Of a stretch of DNA of 39,792 nucleotides, positions 16,175 through 24,015 are shown one piece after another. The position numbers and the translations under genes are program-made. Origin of the DNA: an uncultured Cytophagales bacterium. GTDB taxonomy: Bacteria; Bacteroidota; Bacteroidia; Cytophagales; Bernardetiaceae. Below the pieces are notes generated by a model, which had not been told where the DNA came from, ran no database searches, and saw nothing but the letters and a program-made list of their open reading frames with translations. Position 1 is the first letter of the stretch. Each line of letters starts with the position of its first letter. The DNA lies in contig CAKZOK010000164.1 in NCBI GenBank assembly GCA_937136415.1, positions 1-39,792 of the forward strand, read 5' to 3'.

Positions 16175-17647
16175 ATGAAAATAATTGAATTACTCAAAAA
16201 TCTAAAAACAGAATCAATACATGGAAATTTAGAAACACAAATAAACCAAATTCAGTTTGATTCTCGGAAAGTAGAAAAAAATGATGTTTATGTTGCCTTA
16301 AAAGGAACAGTAGCTGATGGGCATCAATTTATCAAGCAAGTCATTCAAAAGGGAGTAAAAATGATTGTTTGTGAAAAATTACCTGTTTATTTAGAAGATA
16401 AAATTACTTATATTCAGGTAGAAGATACAGCAAAAGCACTAGGAATAATAGCAGGAAATTTTTATGGAAACCCATCTAAAAAAATCAAATTAATAGGTGT
16501 AACAGGCACAAATGGAAAAACAACAGTAGTAACAATTCTATATAAATTATTCAAAAAATTAGGCTATAATGTAGGGCTTATCTCAACAATTCATAACAAA
16601 ATAAAAAGCCGAATTTATCCTTCCACACACACCACTCCAAACCCAGTAGAACTTAACCGTTTGCTGGCTCAAATGCTCAAAAAACGTTGCACACACGTTT
16701 TTATGGAGGTAAGTTCGCATGCCGTCGTACAAAAACGCATTGAAGGGATTCATTTCAAAGGAGGAGTTTTTACTAATATTTCACACGACCATTTAGACTA
16801 TCATGGTACTTTTCCAGAGTATATTAGAGCCAAAAAAGGATTTTTTGATATGCTTTCAAGCACTGCCTTTGCCCTTGTCAATCAAGATGACAGACGAGGT
16901 TTGGTCATGCTTCAAAATTGTAAGGCAAAACATGCTACCTATTCGATGAAATCTATGTCTGATTATAAGGTCAGAATAATGGATAGTTCCTTTGACGGAA
17001 TGCAATTACAGGTTGAGGAAAAGCAAAATGGAAAAATAAATGGAAAAGAAACATGGACAAAATTAATTGGTAATTTTAATGCTTATAATTTGTTGGCTGT
17101 TTATGGTGTGGCTATGTTTTTGGGAGAAGATGAAGATGAGATTTTGACAGAATTATCAAATATAAAGGGTGTAAATGGACGTTTTCAGCGTTATACATCG
17201 TCTTTGGGAGTTCATGCCATTGTAGATTATGCCCATACTCCAGATGCTCTTGAAAATGTTTTGAAGACAATAAGTGAGATAAAAAAACCTCATCAAAACC
17301 TAATTACAGTAGTGGGCTGTGGTGGAGATAGAGATAAAACCAAACGCCCAGAAATGGCAAAAATTGCAACTAATTATAGTGATTGTTCTATTTTTACATC
17401 TGATAATCCAAGAACAGAAAAACCAAAAACAATCATAGAAGATATGTTGGAAGGAATAAAAAAAGTAGATGCTGCAAAATATCAAACTATAATTTCAAGA
17501 AAAAAAGCCATTGAAAGAGCATGTAGTATGGCACAAAAAGATGATATTATTTTGGTAGCAGGAAAAGGACATGAAACTTATCAAGAAATAAACGGCAAAC
17601 GTCTGGATTTTGATGATAAAGTAATTTTGAAGGAATCTTTAGAGTGA
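16175..17647 (+). CDS. murE: UDP-N-acetylmuramoyl-L-alanyl-D-glutamate--2,6-diaminopimelate ligase
   Basis: A 490-residue Mur ligase that adds the third stem-peptide residue in cytoplasmic peptidoglycan synthesis. Domain 1 (about 1-95) binds UDP-MurNAc. The ATP loop is GVTGTNGKTTVV at about 109. The central domain has STHTTPNP and FMEVSSHAVVQKR. The C-terminal domain carries SDNPRTEKP; the D-N-P-R signature predicts meso-diaminopimelate rather than lysine as substrate. It has a start ATG, family-typical length and its own terminator-bounded position. No other mur or dcw genes are adjacent, so it is a stand-alone locus. Confidence 0.95.
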   Translation: MKIIELLKNLKTESIHGNLETQINQIQFDSRKVEKNDVYVALKGTVADGHQFIKQVIQKGVKMIVCEKLPVYLEDKITYIQVEDTAKALGIIAGNFYGNPSKKIKLIGVTGTNGKTTVVTILYKLFKKLGYNVGLISTIHNKIKSRIYPSTHTTPNPVELNRLLAQMLKKRCTHVFMEVSSHAVVQKRIEGIHFKGGVFTNISHDHLDYHGTFPEYIRAKKGFFDMLSSTAFALVNQDDRRGLVMLQNCKAKHATYSMKSMSDYKVRIMDSSFDGMQLQVEEKQNGKINGKETWTKLIGNFNAYNLLAVYGVAMFLGEDEDEILTELSNIKGVNGRFQRYTSSLGVHAIVDYAHTPDALENVLKTISEIKKPHQNLITVVGCGGDRDKTKRPEMAKIATNYSDCSIFTSDNPRTEKPKTIIEDMLEGIKKVDAAKYQTIISRKKAIERACSMAQKDDIILVAGKGHETYQEINGKRLDFDDKVILKESLE

Positions 17648-17713
17648 TTTTGTAATTAGAATGAAAAGAAGTAAATTAGAAATAATGAAATTAACTTTTA
17701 ATTATTGAAAGAA

Positions 17714-18130
17714 ATGAATTTTCTAATCTATGGTGGTTTGTTGATAGTAGGTGTTGTGCTTGCATTTTTTGCAATACAAGAGTTTAATAAAACACAGAAA
17801 CTATTAAAACTAGGAGTTACAACAACTGGAAAAGTAATAGATGTAATTATAGATTCAAGTGGTGAAGGCAGTACTTACACACCTGTTTTTGAATATTACA
17901 CTTCTCAAAATGAAAAAAAAACACATACAAGTGAAGTAGGCTCTGGCTCTTCTTCTTCTTATGAAATAGGAGAAAAAATAGAATTAATTTATAGTGAAAA
18001 AGGCGATAAGAGTGTTAAAACTATTTCGTATTGGGGATTGTATAGATGGACAGTTGTTTGGCTGGCTTGTGCAGCTCCTTTATTGATTATTGGTGGTGGG
18101 TATTTTTTGTATTTATTGAAAATGAAATGA
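17714..18130 (+). CDS. DUF3592 family membrane protein
   Basis: A 138-residue protein with one helix near the N-terminus (about 3-22), a small soluble domain (GVTTTGKVIDVIIDSSGEGS, TYTPVFEYYTSQ) typical of DUF3592, and a second helix near the C-terminus (about 112-133). The ATG at 17714 is preferred over a TTG three codons earlier. It lies 66 bases after murE and may be read with it. The family's function is unknown. The serine-rich loop GSGSSSSYEIG is a local oddity. Confidence 0.75.
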   Translation: MNFLIYGGLLIVGVVLAFFAIQEFNKTQKLLKLGVTTTGKVIDVIIDSSGEGSTYTPVFEYYTSQNEKKTHTSEVGSGSSSSYEIGEKIELIYSEKGDKSVKTISYWGLYRWTVVWLACAAPLLIIGGGYFLYLLKMK

Positions 18131-18157
18131 ATAATGAGAAATGAAATTATTTTAGTC

Positions 18158-18165
18158 TAATTTTG
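18158..18165 (+). promoter_or_regulatory. candidate -7 box TAATTTTG
   Basis: This matches TAnnTTTG and lies 40 bases before the ATG at 18205. It argues for starting the lipoprotein at 18205 rather than at the TTG at 18163, which lies inside the box. Confidence 0.5.
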
Positions 18166-18204
18166 CTTTTAATAAAAAATCTACTCAAAATTAAATCAGC
18201 TTTT

Positions 18205-18795
18205 ATGTCTAATCATTTAAAAAACATAGTTTACTGTTCAATCATTTTTCTTTTTTTACAATCTTGTTCTAGCCAAAAATCAAGCTCTTCTGCCAATGAA
18301 ACAATGGAGGAAATAGAAAACCAAGGTAAGGTAAAACCCAAAAAAAATAATGAAAGTGATTTTTCTGCAGGCTCAACAATGGAAGAAGCACAAGAAATAT
18401 CAGAATCAAAGCCACTAAATCAAATTGTAATTCCAGAACAAGAATTTATAGTAGAGAGAATAATTGCTTTAGAAGATGAGAAGGTAGAAACTAATGTATC
18501 AAGCGAAAACTCTAGTGAAAACGAGCAATTAAGCGTTTCGAACAAACACGCAAAAGTATTATTATTTGCCAAAAAGTTGGAAAAAGGAGCTTATCCAATT
18601 GCAAAAAACACTCTTCCCTACGCAAGTGTACACGTAATACTCACACAAGGACAAGAAAAAATAGAAGGAGATTTGGAAAACGGAACTGTAAAACTTTTGC
18701 TTTTAGATTCGGCAGGAATAACAAAAGGAAGTTTTGAAGGAACGCTCATCAAAAATAATGAGCGTTATTTTATTGGAGGAAAATTCAGTAATTAA
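18205..18795 (+). CDS. lipoprotein, unknown
   Basis: A 196-residue protein. Starting at ATG 18205 gives a compact lipoprotein signal peptide, hydrophobic FLFLQSC with lipidation at Cys21, followed by a serine-rich spacer. The next 90 residues are acidic and low in complexity. The C-terminal 70 residues look folded (VHVILTQGQEKIEGDLENGT, VKLLLLDSAGITKGSF). No family is recognised. It has its own candidate promoter, so it is probably not part of the murE transcript. Confidence 0.65.
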   Translation: MSNHLKNIVYCSIIFLFLQSCSSQKSSSSANETMEEIENQGKVKPKKNNESDFSAGSTMEEAQEISESKPLNQIVIPEQEFIVERIIALEDEKVETNVSSENSSENEQLSVSNKHAKVLLFAKKLEKGAYPIAKNTLPYASVHVILTQGQEKIEGDLENGTVKLLLLDSAGITKGSFEGTLIKNNERYFIGGKFSN

Positions 18796-18848
18796 TTACG
18801 AATTAAAAATTACGGAAATACAGTTAATATTTTTTGTAATTCGTAATT
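18794..18848. repeat. AT-rich inverted repeat between convergent genes
   Basis: AATTACGAATTA (18794-18805) and TAATTCGTAATT (18837-18848) are exact complements and fill the gap between two convergent stop codons. The same TAATTCGTAATT word recurs at about 22590-22620 and 33626. It may act as a weak bidirectional terminator. Confidence 0.6.
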
Positions 18849-18850
18849 GA

Positions 18851-19390
18851 TTATAATACTTCTATCATAAAATTATGATTTGTATAAATACAAATATCAG
18901 CAGCGATTGTTAGAGCTTCTTTTACCATTTCTTCGGCTGTTAGATGAGGCGCATGACGTTTGAGAGCAAGGGCAGCAGATTTGGCAAACATACTTCCCGA
19001 GCCAATCGATTCTACTTCTTCATCAGGCTCAATTACATCGCCCGAACCCGAAATATTCAAGATTCCATTTTTATCTACAATAATCATCATGGCTTCTAAT
19101 TTTCTTAGGTAACGGTCTGTACGCCAATCTTTTGCAAGTTCAATGGCAGAACGTTTTACATTTCCTCCATGCGAATTTAGTTTTTCTTCGAAGCGTTCTA
19201 AAAGAGTGAAGGCATCGGCTGTTGAGCCTGCAAAACCTGTGATTACTTTTCCGTCTGCAATCTTACGAATTTTTTTGACCGTAGATTTTGCTACTGTGTT
19301 TCCCATTGATGCTTGTCCGTCTGCTCCGATGGCAATTTGTCCGTTGTGAGAAATGGCAAGAACTGTTGTTGATTTTATTCTTTGTTTCAT
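18851..19390 (-). CDS. hslV: HslV/ClpQ ATP-dependent protease proteolytic subunit
   Basis: A 179-residue Ntn-hydrolase of the proteasome-like HslUV complex. The short propeptide MKQRIKS precedes Thr8-Thr9 (TTVLAISHNG), and Thr8 is the expected N-terminal nucleophile after processing. GADGQASMGNT and KIRKIADGKVITGFAGSTAD are family hallmarks. Normal length. The unfoldase hslU is not adjacent. It is 65 bases downstream of lptB on the same strand and may be the last gene of the gmhA-MNT-lptB-hslV run. Confidence 0.93.
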   Translation of the reverse strand: MKQRIKSTTVLAISHNGQIAIGADGQASMGNTVAKSTVKKIRKIADGKVITGFAGSTADAFTLLERFEEKLNSHGGNVKRSAIELAKDWRTDRYLRKLEAMMIIVDKNGILNISGSGDVIEPDEEVESIGSGSMFAKSAALALKRHAPHLTAEEMVKEALTIAADICIYTNHNFMIEVL

Positions 19391-19455
19391 TTTTTTTAAT
19401 TTTATTCATGTGTTCACTCTTTTTTAGAAATGAACAAAAATTAGACATAATTTAA

Positions 19456-20220
19456 TTAAACTTCGTCATTAAAGTCAGTATCAAAATTGAATATTTTGCG
19501 CTTGTATTCGTATTGACGACCAAAATAAACATCTTTTACTCTATTATCTTGTGAAACTTCTTCAGGAGTTCCACTTGCAAAAGGGTCGCCTTCAAACATA
19601 ATATAAACTCTGTCACAAATAGACAGCGTTTCGTTTGCATTGTGGTCAGTTATAAGCACACCAATATTTTTTTGTTTTAATTTTGCGACAAGCATTTGAA
19701 TATTTTCTACGGCAATTGGGTCGACACCAGCAAAAGGCTCATCTAGTAAGATAAAATTAGGGTCTGTTGCTACTGCTCTAGCAATTTCGGCACGGCGACG
19801 CTCACCACCAGAAAGTAGTTTTCCTTTCGTTTTTTTGAAACGCTTCAAACGAAATTCTTCGATAAGCTCTTCCATTTTATCTTTTTGCTCTTGTTTTGAT
19901 AAATTTCGCATCTGTAAAGGAGCAAGAATATTTTCCTCTACGGTAAGCTCTCTAAAAACAGAGGCTTCTTGCGCCAAATATCCGATGCCAAGTTGCGAAC
20001 GACGAAACATAGGAAGTTTGGTAATATCTCTATCATCAAGAAATATTTTGCCACTATTGGGTTTGACTAATCCTACAATCATGTAAAATGAAGTTGTTTT
20101 TCCTGCGCCATTTGGCCCTAAAACACCTACAATTTCGCCTTGATTTACTTCTATCGAAACGCCATTGACGACAGTCCTGCCTCCATAGCGTTTTACTATA
20201 TTTTCTGCTCTAAGTATCAT
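19456..20220 (-). CDS. lptB: LPS export ABC transporter ATP-binding protein LptB
   Basis: A 254-residue ATPase that powers lipopolysaccharide extraction from the inner membrane with LptFG. The Walker A is GPNGAGKTTSFYMIVGL, the Q-loop region is GIGYLAQEASVFRELTVEEN, the signature is LLSGGERRRAEIARA, and the Walker B is FILLDEPFAGVDPIAVENIQ. All are typical of LptB rather than of amino-acid importers. The extra 12 residues at the C-terminus are usual in Bacteroidota. The tandem run of GTTACCA-like words at 20221-20250 lies directly upstream of the ATG. Confidence 0.93.
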   Translation of the reverse strand: MILRAENIVKRYGGRTVVNGVSIEVNQGEIVGVLGPNGAGKTTSFYMIVGLVKPNSGKIFLDDRDITKLPMFRRSQLGIGYLAQEASVFRELTVEENILAPLQMRNLSKQEQKDKMEELIEEFRLKRFKKTKGKLLSGGERRRAEIARAVATDPNFILLDEPFAGVDPIAVENIQMLVAKLKQKNIGVLITDHNANETLSICDRVYIMFEGDPFASGTPEEVSQDNRVKDVYFGRQYEYKRKIFNFDTDFNDEV

Positions 20221-20325
20221 CAGTTACCAGTTACCAGTTATTAGTTATTAGTGAAATACTGTTTTATTTCTCTGTTATAACTTTTCTCTGTATTTTAAAT
20301 TAAGATTTCTTTATAATCCTCAAAC

Positions 20326-20637
20326 TTACTCATTTTGTGGCAATTCTGTTTTTATCAAAACTCTATTTTGTGAATAAATAAGTATTTTATCTTTATTTAT
20401 AGAGTTTTTTATGAATTCTGAAATAGAATTATTGCTAATCAAATCAACATTAATTTGTAATTCTTTTTCCAAATCTAATTGTAATTTTATTAAATCAAAT
20501 AAAGAAAAATCAATAGTATGTTCTATCAGAAAATCTATATCGCTATTTGGTTTTTGTTCATTGCGAGAATACGAACCAAATAAATAGACTTTCTGAACGT
20601 TGTATTTTTTCCAAATTTGATGTAAATTTTTTAGCAT
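20326..20637 (-). CDS. MNT-type minimal nucleotidyltransferase
   Basis: A 103-residue protein with the perfect nucleotidyltransferase motif G-S-x10-D-x-D (FGSYSRNEQKPNSDIDFLIE). Family members are usually paired with a HEPN protein, where MNT acts as antitoxin by adding AMP to the HEPN toxin. No HEPN gene (R-x4-6-H) is present on either side, so this is an orphan. It sits between gmhA (51 bases) and lptB (105 bases) on the same strand. Either it has another role or it is a relic of a toxin-antitoxin unit. Confidence 0.85.
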   Translation of the reverse strand: MLKNLHQIWKKYNVQKVYLFGSYSRNEQKPNSDIDFLIEHTIDFSLFDLIKLQLDLEKELQINVDLISNNSISEFIKNSINKDKILIYSQNRVLIKTELPQNE

Positions 20638-20645
20638 AATTTTTT

Positions 20646-20682
20646 AACCCTCAACGAGATTCAAATGAAACCATCGTTGAAG
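20646..20682. repeat. possible degraded family E palindrome
   Basis: CCCTCAACGA and ATCGTTGA form a seven-base-pair stem (TCAACGA/TCGTTGA). The words recall the 5654-5730 element. It fills the gap between gmhA and the MNT gene. Confidence 0.4.
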
Positions 20683-20688
20683 ATTTTG

Positions 20689-21267
20689 TTAATTAAATAA
20701 AGCCAATTCTACCCATTCACACAAAATATGTCCTATCAAAATATGACTTTCTTGTATGCGTGGCGTATCATCAGAAGAAACATTCAAAATTATATCACAG
20801 ATTTCTTTCATTTTTCCTCCTTTGCTGCCTGTCATTCCTATTGTTGTCATTCCGATTTGGTTGGCTGCTTCGACGGCTTTTACAATATTTGGCGAGTTGC
20901 CAGAAGTAGAAATGGCTACCAAAACATCACCTTTTCTTCCCATTGCCTGTACCATTCTTTCAAAAACAATATCATAGCCATAATCATTTCCTACGGCTGT
21001 CAGATACGAAGAATTGACATGCAAGGCTTCGGCAAAAAGTGGTTTTCTATCTTTATAAAAACGCCCCGAAAGTTCGGCAGAAATATGTTGAGCATCGGCA
21101 GCACTTCCACCATTTCCACAAAAAAGAACCTTTCCATCATTTTCGAAAGTCGTTTTCCAAGCCTGTGCAGCCTTTTCAATGCTTTCTAATAAAGGTTCGT
21201 TTGTCATGATGCGCTCTTTTGTAGCGATGCTTTCTTGTATGCGTTGGTTTATGAAATTTTTGTTCAT
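20689..21267 (-). CDS. gmhA: D-sedoheptulose 7-phosphate isomerase (GmhA)
   Basis: A 192-residue SIS-fold enzyme that converts sedoheptulose 7-phosphate to D-glycero-D-manno-heptose 7-phosphate, the first step to the heptose of LPS or other glycans. Diagnostic segments are VLFCGNGGSAADAQHISAEL, SGRFYKDRKPLFAEAL, AISTSGNSPNIVKAVEAANQ and the C-terminal IQESHILIGHILCEWVE with the catalytic histidine. The length is normal. With lptB nearby on the same strand it suggests an LPS-related gene run. Confidence 0.93.
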   Translation of the reverse strand: MNKNFINQRIQESIATKERIMTNEPLLESIEKAAQAWKTTFENDGKVLFCGNGGSAADAQHISAELSGRFYKDRKPLFAEALHVNSSYLTAVGNDYGYDIVFERMVQAMGRKGDVLVAISTSGNSPNIVKAVEAANQIGMTTIGMTGSKGGKMKEICDIILNVSSDDTPRIQESHILIGHILCEWVELALFN

Positions 21268-21339
21268 TGTTTATATTTTTTAGCTACGCTGATTTTCAAT
21301 TCTACAAATATTATGTTGCTCTGCAATTAAATATCTCTA

Positions 21340-21347
21340 CAAATTTA
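21340..21347 (-). promoter_or_regulatory. candidate -7 box TAAATTTG for gmhA
   Basis: The plus strand reads CAAATTTA, 73 bases before the gmhA ATG. A CAAA (minus TTTG) lies 14 bases further out, a little closer than the usual 17-23. Confidence 0.4.
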
Positions 21348-21408
21348 CCAATAAAAAAACTCAAAACTGTAATACTACTTTTAAAGTTGCTACTAATAAG
21401 AAAAAAGC

Positions 21409-21495
21409 AGCATACGCTTTAGCGTGTGAAAGAAAAAATGTAGCATACGCTTTAGCGTGTGAAAAAAGTACTGTACACTTTAGTGTGCGAAAAAA
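21409..21495. repeat. family G: three imperfect tandem hairpins
   Basis: The units CATACGCTTTAGCGTGTG (21411-21428 and 21444-21461) and GTACACTTTAGTGTGCG (about 21473-21489) each fold into a small hairpin and are followed by GAAA and A-runs. The second is preceded by GTAG, the first by GCAG. They lie just upstream of the ABC transporter ATG and would be in its leader if transcribed from further up. Confidence 0.8.
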
Positions 21496-21503
21496 GCTAA
21501 TTT

Positions 21504-22232
21504 ATGAATGAAGTAATCCACACAGAAAATATTTCAAGGCGTTATAAAATGGGAAGCGAAATCATTAACGCTCTCAAATCGGTTTCTATTTCTATTAATT
21601 TTGGCGAATATGTAGCTTTTATGGGGCCTTCTGGTTCTGGAAAATCTACATTGATGAATATTATTGGGTGTTTGGATACGCCTTCTAGTGGTTCATATAC
21701 CTTGAATAAACGTGATGTAAGCCGACTTTCAGAAGATGAATTGGCACAAATTAGAAATAAAGAAATTGGTTTTGTTTTCCAAACCTTTAATCTTTTGCCT
21801 CGTGCTTCTTCTTTAGATAACGTAGCCTTGCCTCTGATTTATGCAGGATATAGCAAAAAAGAAAGAGATGCAAAAGCCAAAAAAGCTTTGGAAGATGTGG
21901 GTTTGGGCGACCGTTATCATCACAAACCTAACGAACTTTCAGGTGGACAGAGGCAGCGTGTGGCTGTTGCGAGGGCATTAATAAACAGCCCAAGTATAAT
22001 TTTAGCCGATGAGCCAACAGGTAATTTGGATACCAAAACTTCGTATGAAATTATGAATTTGTTTGCAGAGCTTCATAAAAAAGGCAATACAATTATTATG
22101 GTAACGCACGAAGAGGATATTGCAAATTATGCCCACCGTGTTGTTTTTATGCGTGATGGAAATATCGAAAGAGATGATATAAATGAAAATCCAACACAAG
22201 TAAATTTGGCTGATTTGAATAAAGAAGAGTAA
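21504..22232 (+). CDS. ABC transporter ATP-binding protein, LolD/MacB type
   Basis: A 242-residue ATPase. The Walker A is [18 protein letters not shown], the Q-loop is [20 protein letters not shown], the signature is [15 protein letters not shown], and the Walker B is [16 protein letters not shown]. These segments place it in the LolD/MacB/FtsE group that serves lipoprotein release or efflux permeases. No permease gene is adjacent, so the partner must be elsewhere. The tandem hairpins at 21409-21495 end nine bases before the ATG, which is unusual and could affect its translation. Confidence 0.9.
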   Translation: MNEVIHTENISRRYKMGSEIINALKSVSISINFGEYVAFMGPSGSGKSTLMNIIGCLDTPSSGSYTLNKRDVSRLSEDELAQIRNKEIGFVFQTFNLLPRASSLDNVALPLIYAGYSKKERDAKAKKALEDVGLGDRYHHKPNELSGGQRQRVAVARALINSPSIILADEPTGNLDTKTSYEIMNLFAELHKKGNTIIMVTHEEDIANYAHRVVFMRDGNIERDDINENPTQVNLADLNKEE

Positions 22233-22247
22233 TTTTTTGTATTTTTG
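22214..22247 (+). promoter_or_regulatory. promoter TTTG-N22-TATTTTTG
   Basis: TTTG at 22214-22217 and TATTTTTG at 22240-22247 fit the Bacteroidota sigma consensus at normal spacing. The -7 box is 35 bases before the ATG at 22282, so this gene can be expressed apart from the ABC gene. Confidence 0.6.
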
Positions 22248-22281
22248 TACAAGAATTTTTATAAATAAAATAAAATTAGCT

Positions 22282-22509
22282 ATGCAAACCACAAAAACAA
22301 ACGATAATAATTCTGAAAAAATAATATCTTCTAAAAAAAATACATTAAAAGATTATTTTTCTTTGATGCCTGTTTTGACTTACTTTTTTACAAAGAAAAA
22401 CTCAAAAAATTTCAATATTCGTGCAATGCACACCATTAATAAAATTTCGATTACTGTTTTTTTATTAGGTATGATTTTTTTTATTATTAAAAAATTATTC
22501 TTGTCTTAG
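22282..22509 (+). CDS. small membrane protein, DUF6728-like
   Basis: A 75-residue protein. The ATG at 22282 is chosen because the promoter at 22214-22247 covers the earlier alternative start. The polar N-terminus is followed by YFFTKKNSKNFNIRAMHTIN, then KISITVFLLGMIFFIIKKL, a single membrane helix. The segment FNIRAMHTINKISI is what I associate with the short Bacteroidota DUF6728 proteins. Its function is unknown. Confidence 0.65.
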   Translation: MQTTKTNDNNSEKIISSKKNTLKDYFSLMPVLTYFFTKKNSKNFNIRAMHTINKISITVFLLGMIFFIIKKLFLS

Positions 22510-22585
22510 ATTGTAATTATTGACAAGGTTAAGACCATTGTCAAAGTCAAAATTTTGAGGTTTTGTTGTTGATTTTATCAAAAAT

Positions 22586-22618
22586 AAGATTCGTAATTCG
22601 TAATTTTTAATTCGTAAT
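22586..22618. repeat. AATTCGTAATT tandem words before hemW
   Basis: Three copies of ATTCGTAATT in about 33 bases end a few bases before the GTG start of hemW. The same word occurs at 18837 and 33626, and the related GTAATCC runs lie at 5790 and 32250. Confidence 0.6.
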
Positions 22619-22624
22619 TCTTCC

Positions 22625-23911
22625 GTGATTTACATTCATATTCCATTCTGCAAACAAGCCTGTCATTATTGCGATTTTCATTTTAGTACAAATCTCAAAC
22701 AAAAACAGGCTTTTTTGTTTGCTCTACATCAAGAAATCGAACTTCGCAACCATTTTTTTGAAAAAGCTGTTTTTCCAAATTCAGAAAAAAACATACCGTT
22801 GCTTGTGTCCCCACGAGCGACAAATAAAAAATTAGAAACTCCTGCCGTTGTTGGTGTTTTAGCGACAGCGACACCAACAGCTCATAAAATAAAAACCATT
22901 TATTTTGGTGGTGGAACGCCTTCTATTTTAGAAATCTCTGAATTAAAATCTATTTTAGAAAAAATAAAATCAAATTTTGATATTGATAAAAATGCAGAAA
23001 TTACCCTTGAAGCAAATCCAGATGACCTTACTTCTTTAGAATTTTTGAAAGAATTAAGAAAGATTGGTTTTAATCGTTTGAGTATTGGTATTCAATCTTT
23101 TGAAGAATCATTTTTGAAGTTTATGAATAGGGCGCACAATGCAGAAGAAGCCAAAAATTGTGTCAAATTAGCCCAAAAAGCAGGTTTTGAAAATATAAGT
23201 ATTGATTTGATTTATGGTATTCAATTACCAAAAAAAGAAAATAATTTTGAAACTCAAAGTAGAAAAATAAATTCTGATATTCATTATTTTTGGAAGAAAG
23301 ATTTAGAATTTGCGCTTTCTTTGAATGTGCCTCATATTTCTGCCTATTGCCTGACTATCGAACCCAAAACGCAATTTGGAAACAGCTTAAAAAAAGGAAA
23401 ATTAAAGCCGATTGATGAAGAATTTGCAGCCCAGCAATTCGAAATATTGACAGAAAGGCTGAAAGAAAATAATTATATTCATTACGAAATTTCTAATTTT
23501 GCAAAGCCTAATCAGTTTTCGAAACACAATACAGCGTATTGGCAAGATGAGCCGTATTTGGGCTTGGGAGCTTCTGCGCATTCTTACGACGGTAAAAGTC
23601 GGTTTATGAATTTTGCCAATAATAGAAATTATGTAGAGAATTTGAAAGAAAATAAATTACCTCAAAGTATTGATGAGCTTTCGGAAAATGATAGAATAAA
23701 TGAATATTTTCTGACTTCTCTTCGAACAATTTGGGGAATTGATTTGAATCATTTAATCAAAAAATACAAGTATAATTTAATAGAAAACCAATCAAAAATG
23801 GTTTCAAAATTAATTGATGATGGAATGATTTTGATGGAAAATAATAAAATAATTTTGACAGAAAAAGGAAAATTATTTGCCGATGGAATAGCTTCAGATT
23901 TATTTGTGTAA
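22625..23911 (+). CDS. hemW: HemW, radical SAM heme chaperone (formerly HemN-like), with extra internal segments
   Basis: A 428-residue radical SAM protein that hands heme to membrane enzymes. It starts at a GTG exactly where the family begins (IYIHIPFCKQACHYCDFHF, with the C-x3-C-x2-C cluster motif at Cys9, 13 and 16). TIYFGGGTPSILE, GFNRLSIGIQSF and HISAYCLTIEP are conserved. The family is normally about 375-380 residues. The surplus comes mainly from a segment at about residues 48-87 between the first helix and KTIYFGGG, which holds two palindromic repeats at DNA level (22796-22823 and 22843-22881). A second, shorter surplus lies at about residues 203-217. The frame stays open throughout. 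Confidence 0.9.
   Translation: MIYIHIPFCKQACHYCDFHFSTNLKQKQAFLFALHQEIELRNHFFEKAVFPNSEKNIPLLVSPRATNKKLETPAVVGVLATATPTAHKIKTIYFGGGTPSILEISELKSILEKIKSNFDIDKNAEITLEANPDDLTSLEFLKELRKIGFNRLSIGIQSFEESFLKFMNRAHNAEEAKNCVKLAQKAGFENISIDLIYGIQLPKKENNFETQSRKINSDIHYFWKKDLEFALSLNVPHISAYCLTIEPKTQFGNSLKKGKLKPIDEEFAAQQFEILTERLKENNYIHYEISNFAKPNQFSKHNTAYWQDEPYLGLGASAHSYDGKSRFMNFANNRNYVENLKENKLPQSIDELSENDRINEYFLTSLRTIWGIDLNHLIKKYKYNLIENQSKMVSKLIDDGMILMENNKIILTEKGKLFADGIASDLFV
22796..22823. repeat. family A-like hairpin inside hemW (first)
   Basis: GTTGCTTGTG (22798-22807) pairs with CACGAGCGAC (22812-22821) using G-U pairs, with the loop TCCC. CCGTTGCTTGTGTCC resembles CCGTTGTCGGTGTCC at 29518. Confidence 0.6.
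22843..22881. repeat. family A hairpin inside hemW (second)
   Basis: TGCCGTTGTTGGTGTTTTAG (22843-22862) and CGACACCAACA (22869-22879) reproduce the 12335-12372 unit. There is one extra C in the loop (GCGACAGCG instead of GCGAAGCG). It encodes PAVVGVLATATPTA. Confidence 0.8.
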
Positions 23912-24013
23912 TGTAGCCGACAGGTTAGCTTCGCAGAGGGCTAAAGCCGTTCCAAGCTGTCGTTTTGTAATCTATTTTATTTAGATACGAGAGCTTGGAA
24001 GCTGTCGGCTACA
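23912..24013. repeat. family D palindrome with a nested hairpin, filling a convergent gap
   Basis: The outer arms TGTAGCCGACAG (23912-23923) and CTGTCGGCTACA (24002-24013) match perfectly. The right arm continues as AGCTTGGAAGCTGTCGG. The left arm has the same sequence interrupted by about 26 bases (23924-23949) that contain their own small stem TTAGC/GCTAA. It starts right at the hemW stop and ends at the stop of the minus-strand protease gene, so it may terminate both. Confidence 0.75.
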
Positions 24014-24015
24014 TT

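Noticed and set aside
21409..21495. possible operator array for a regulator
   Set aside because: The units are hairpin-shaped with A-rich tails and resemble REP-type repeats. A regulator site is possible but not supported.
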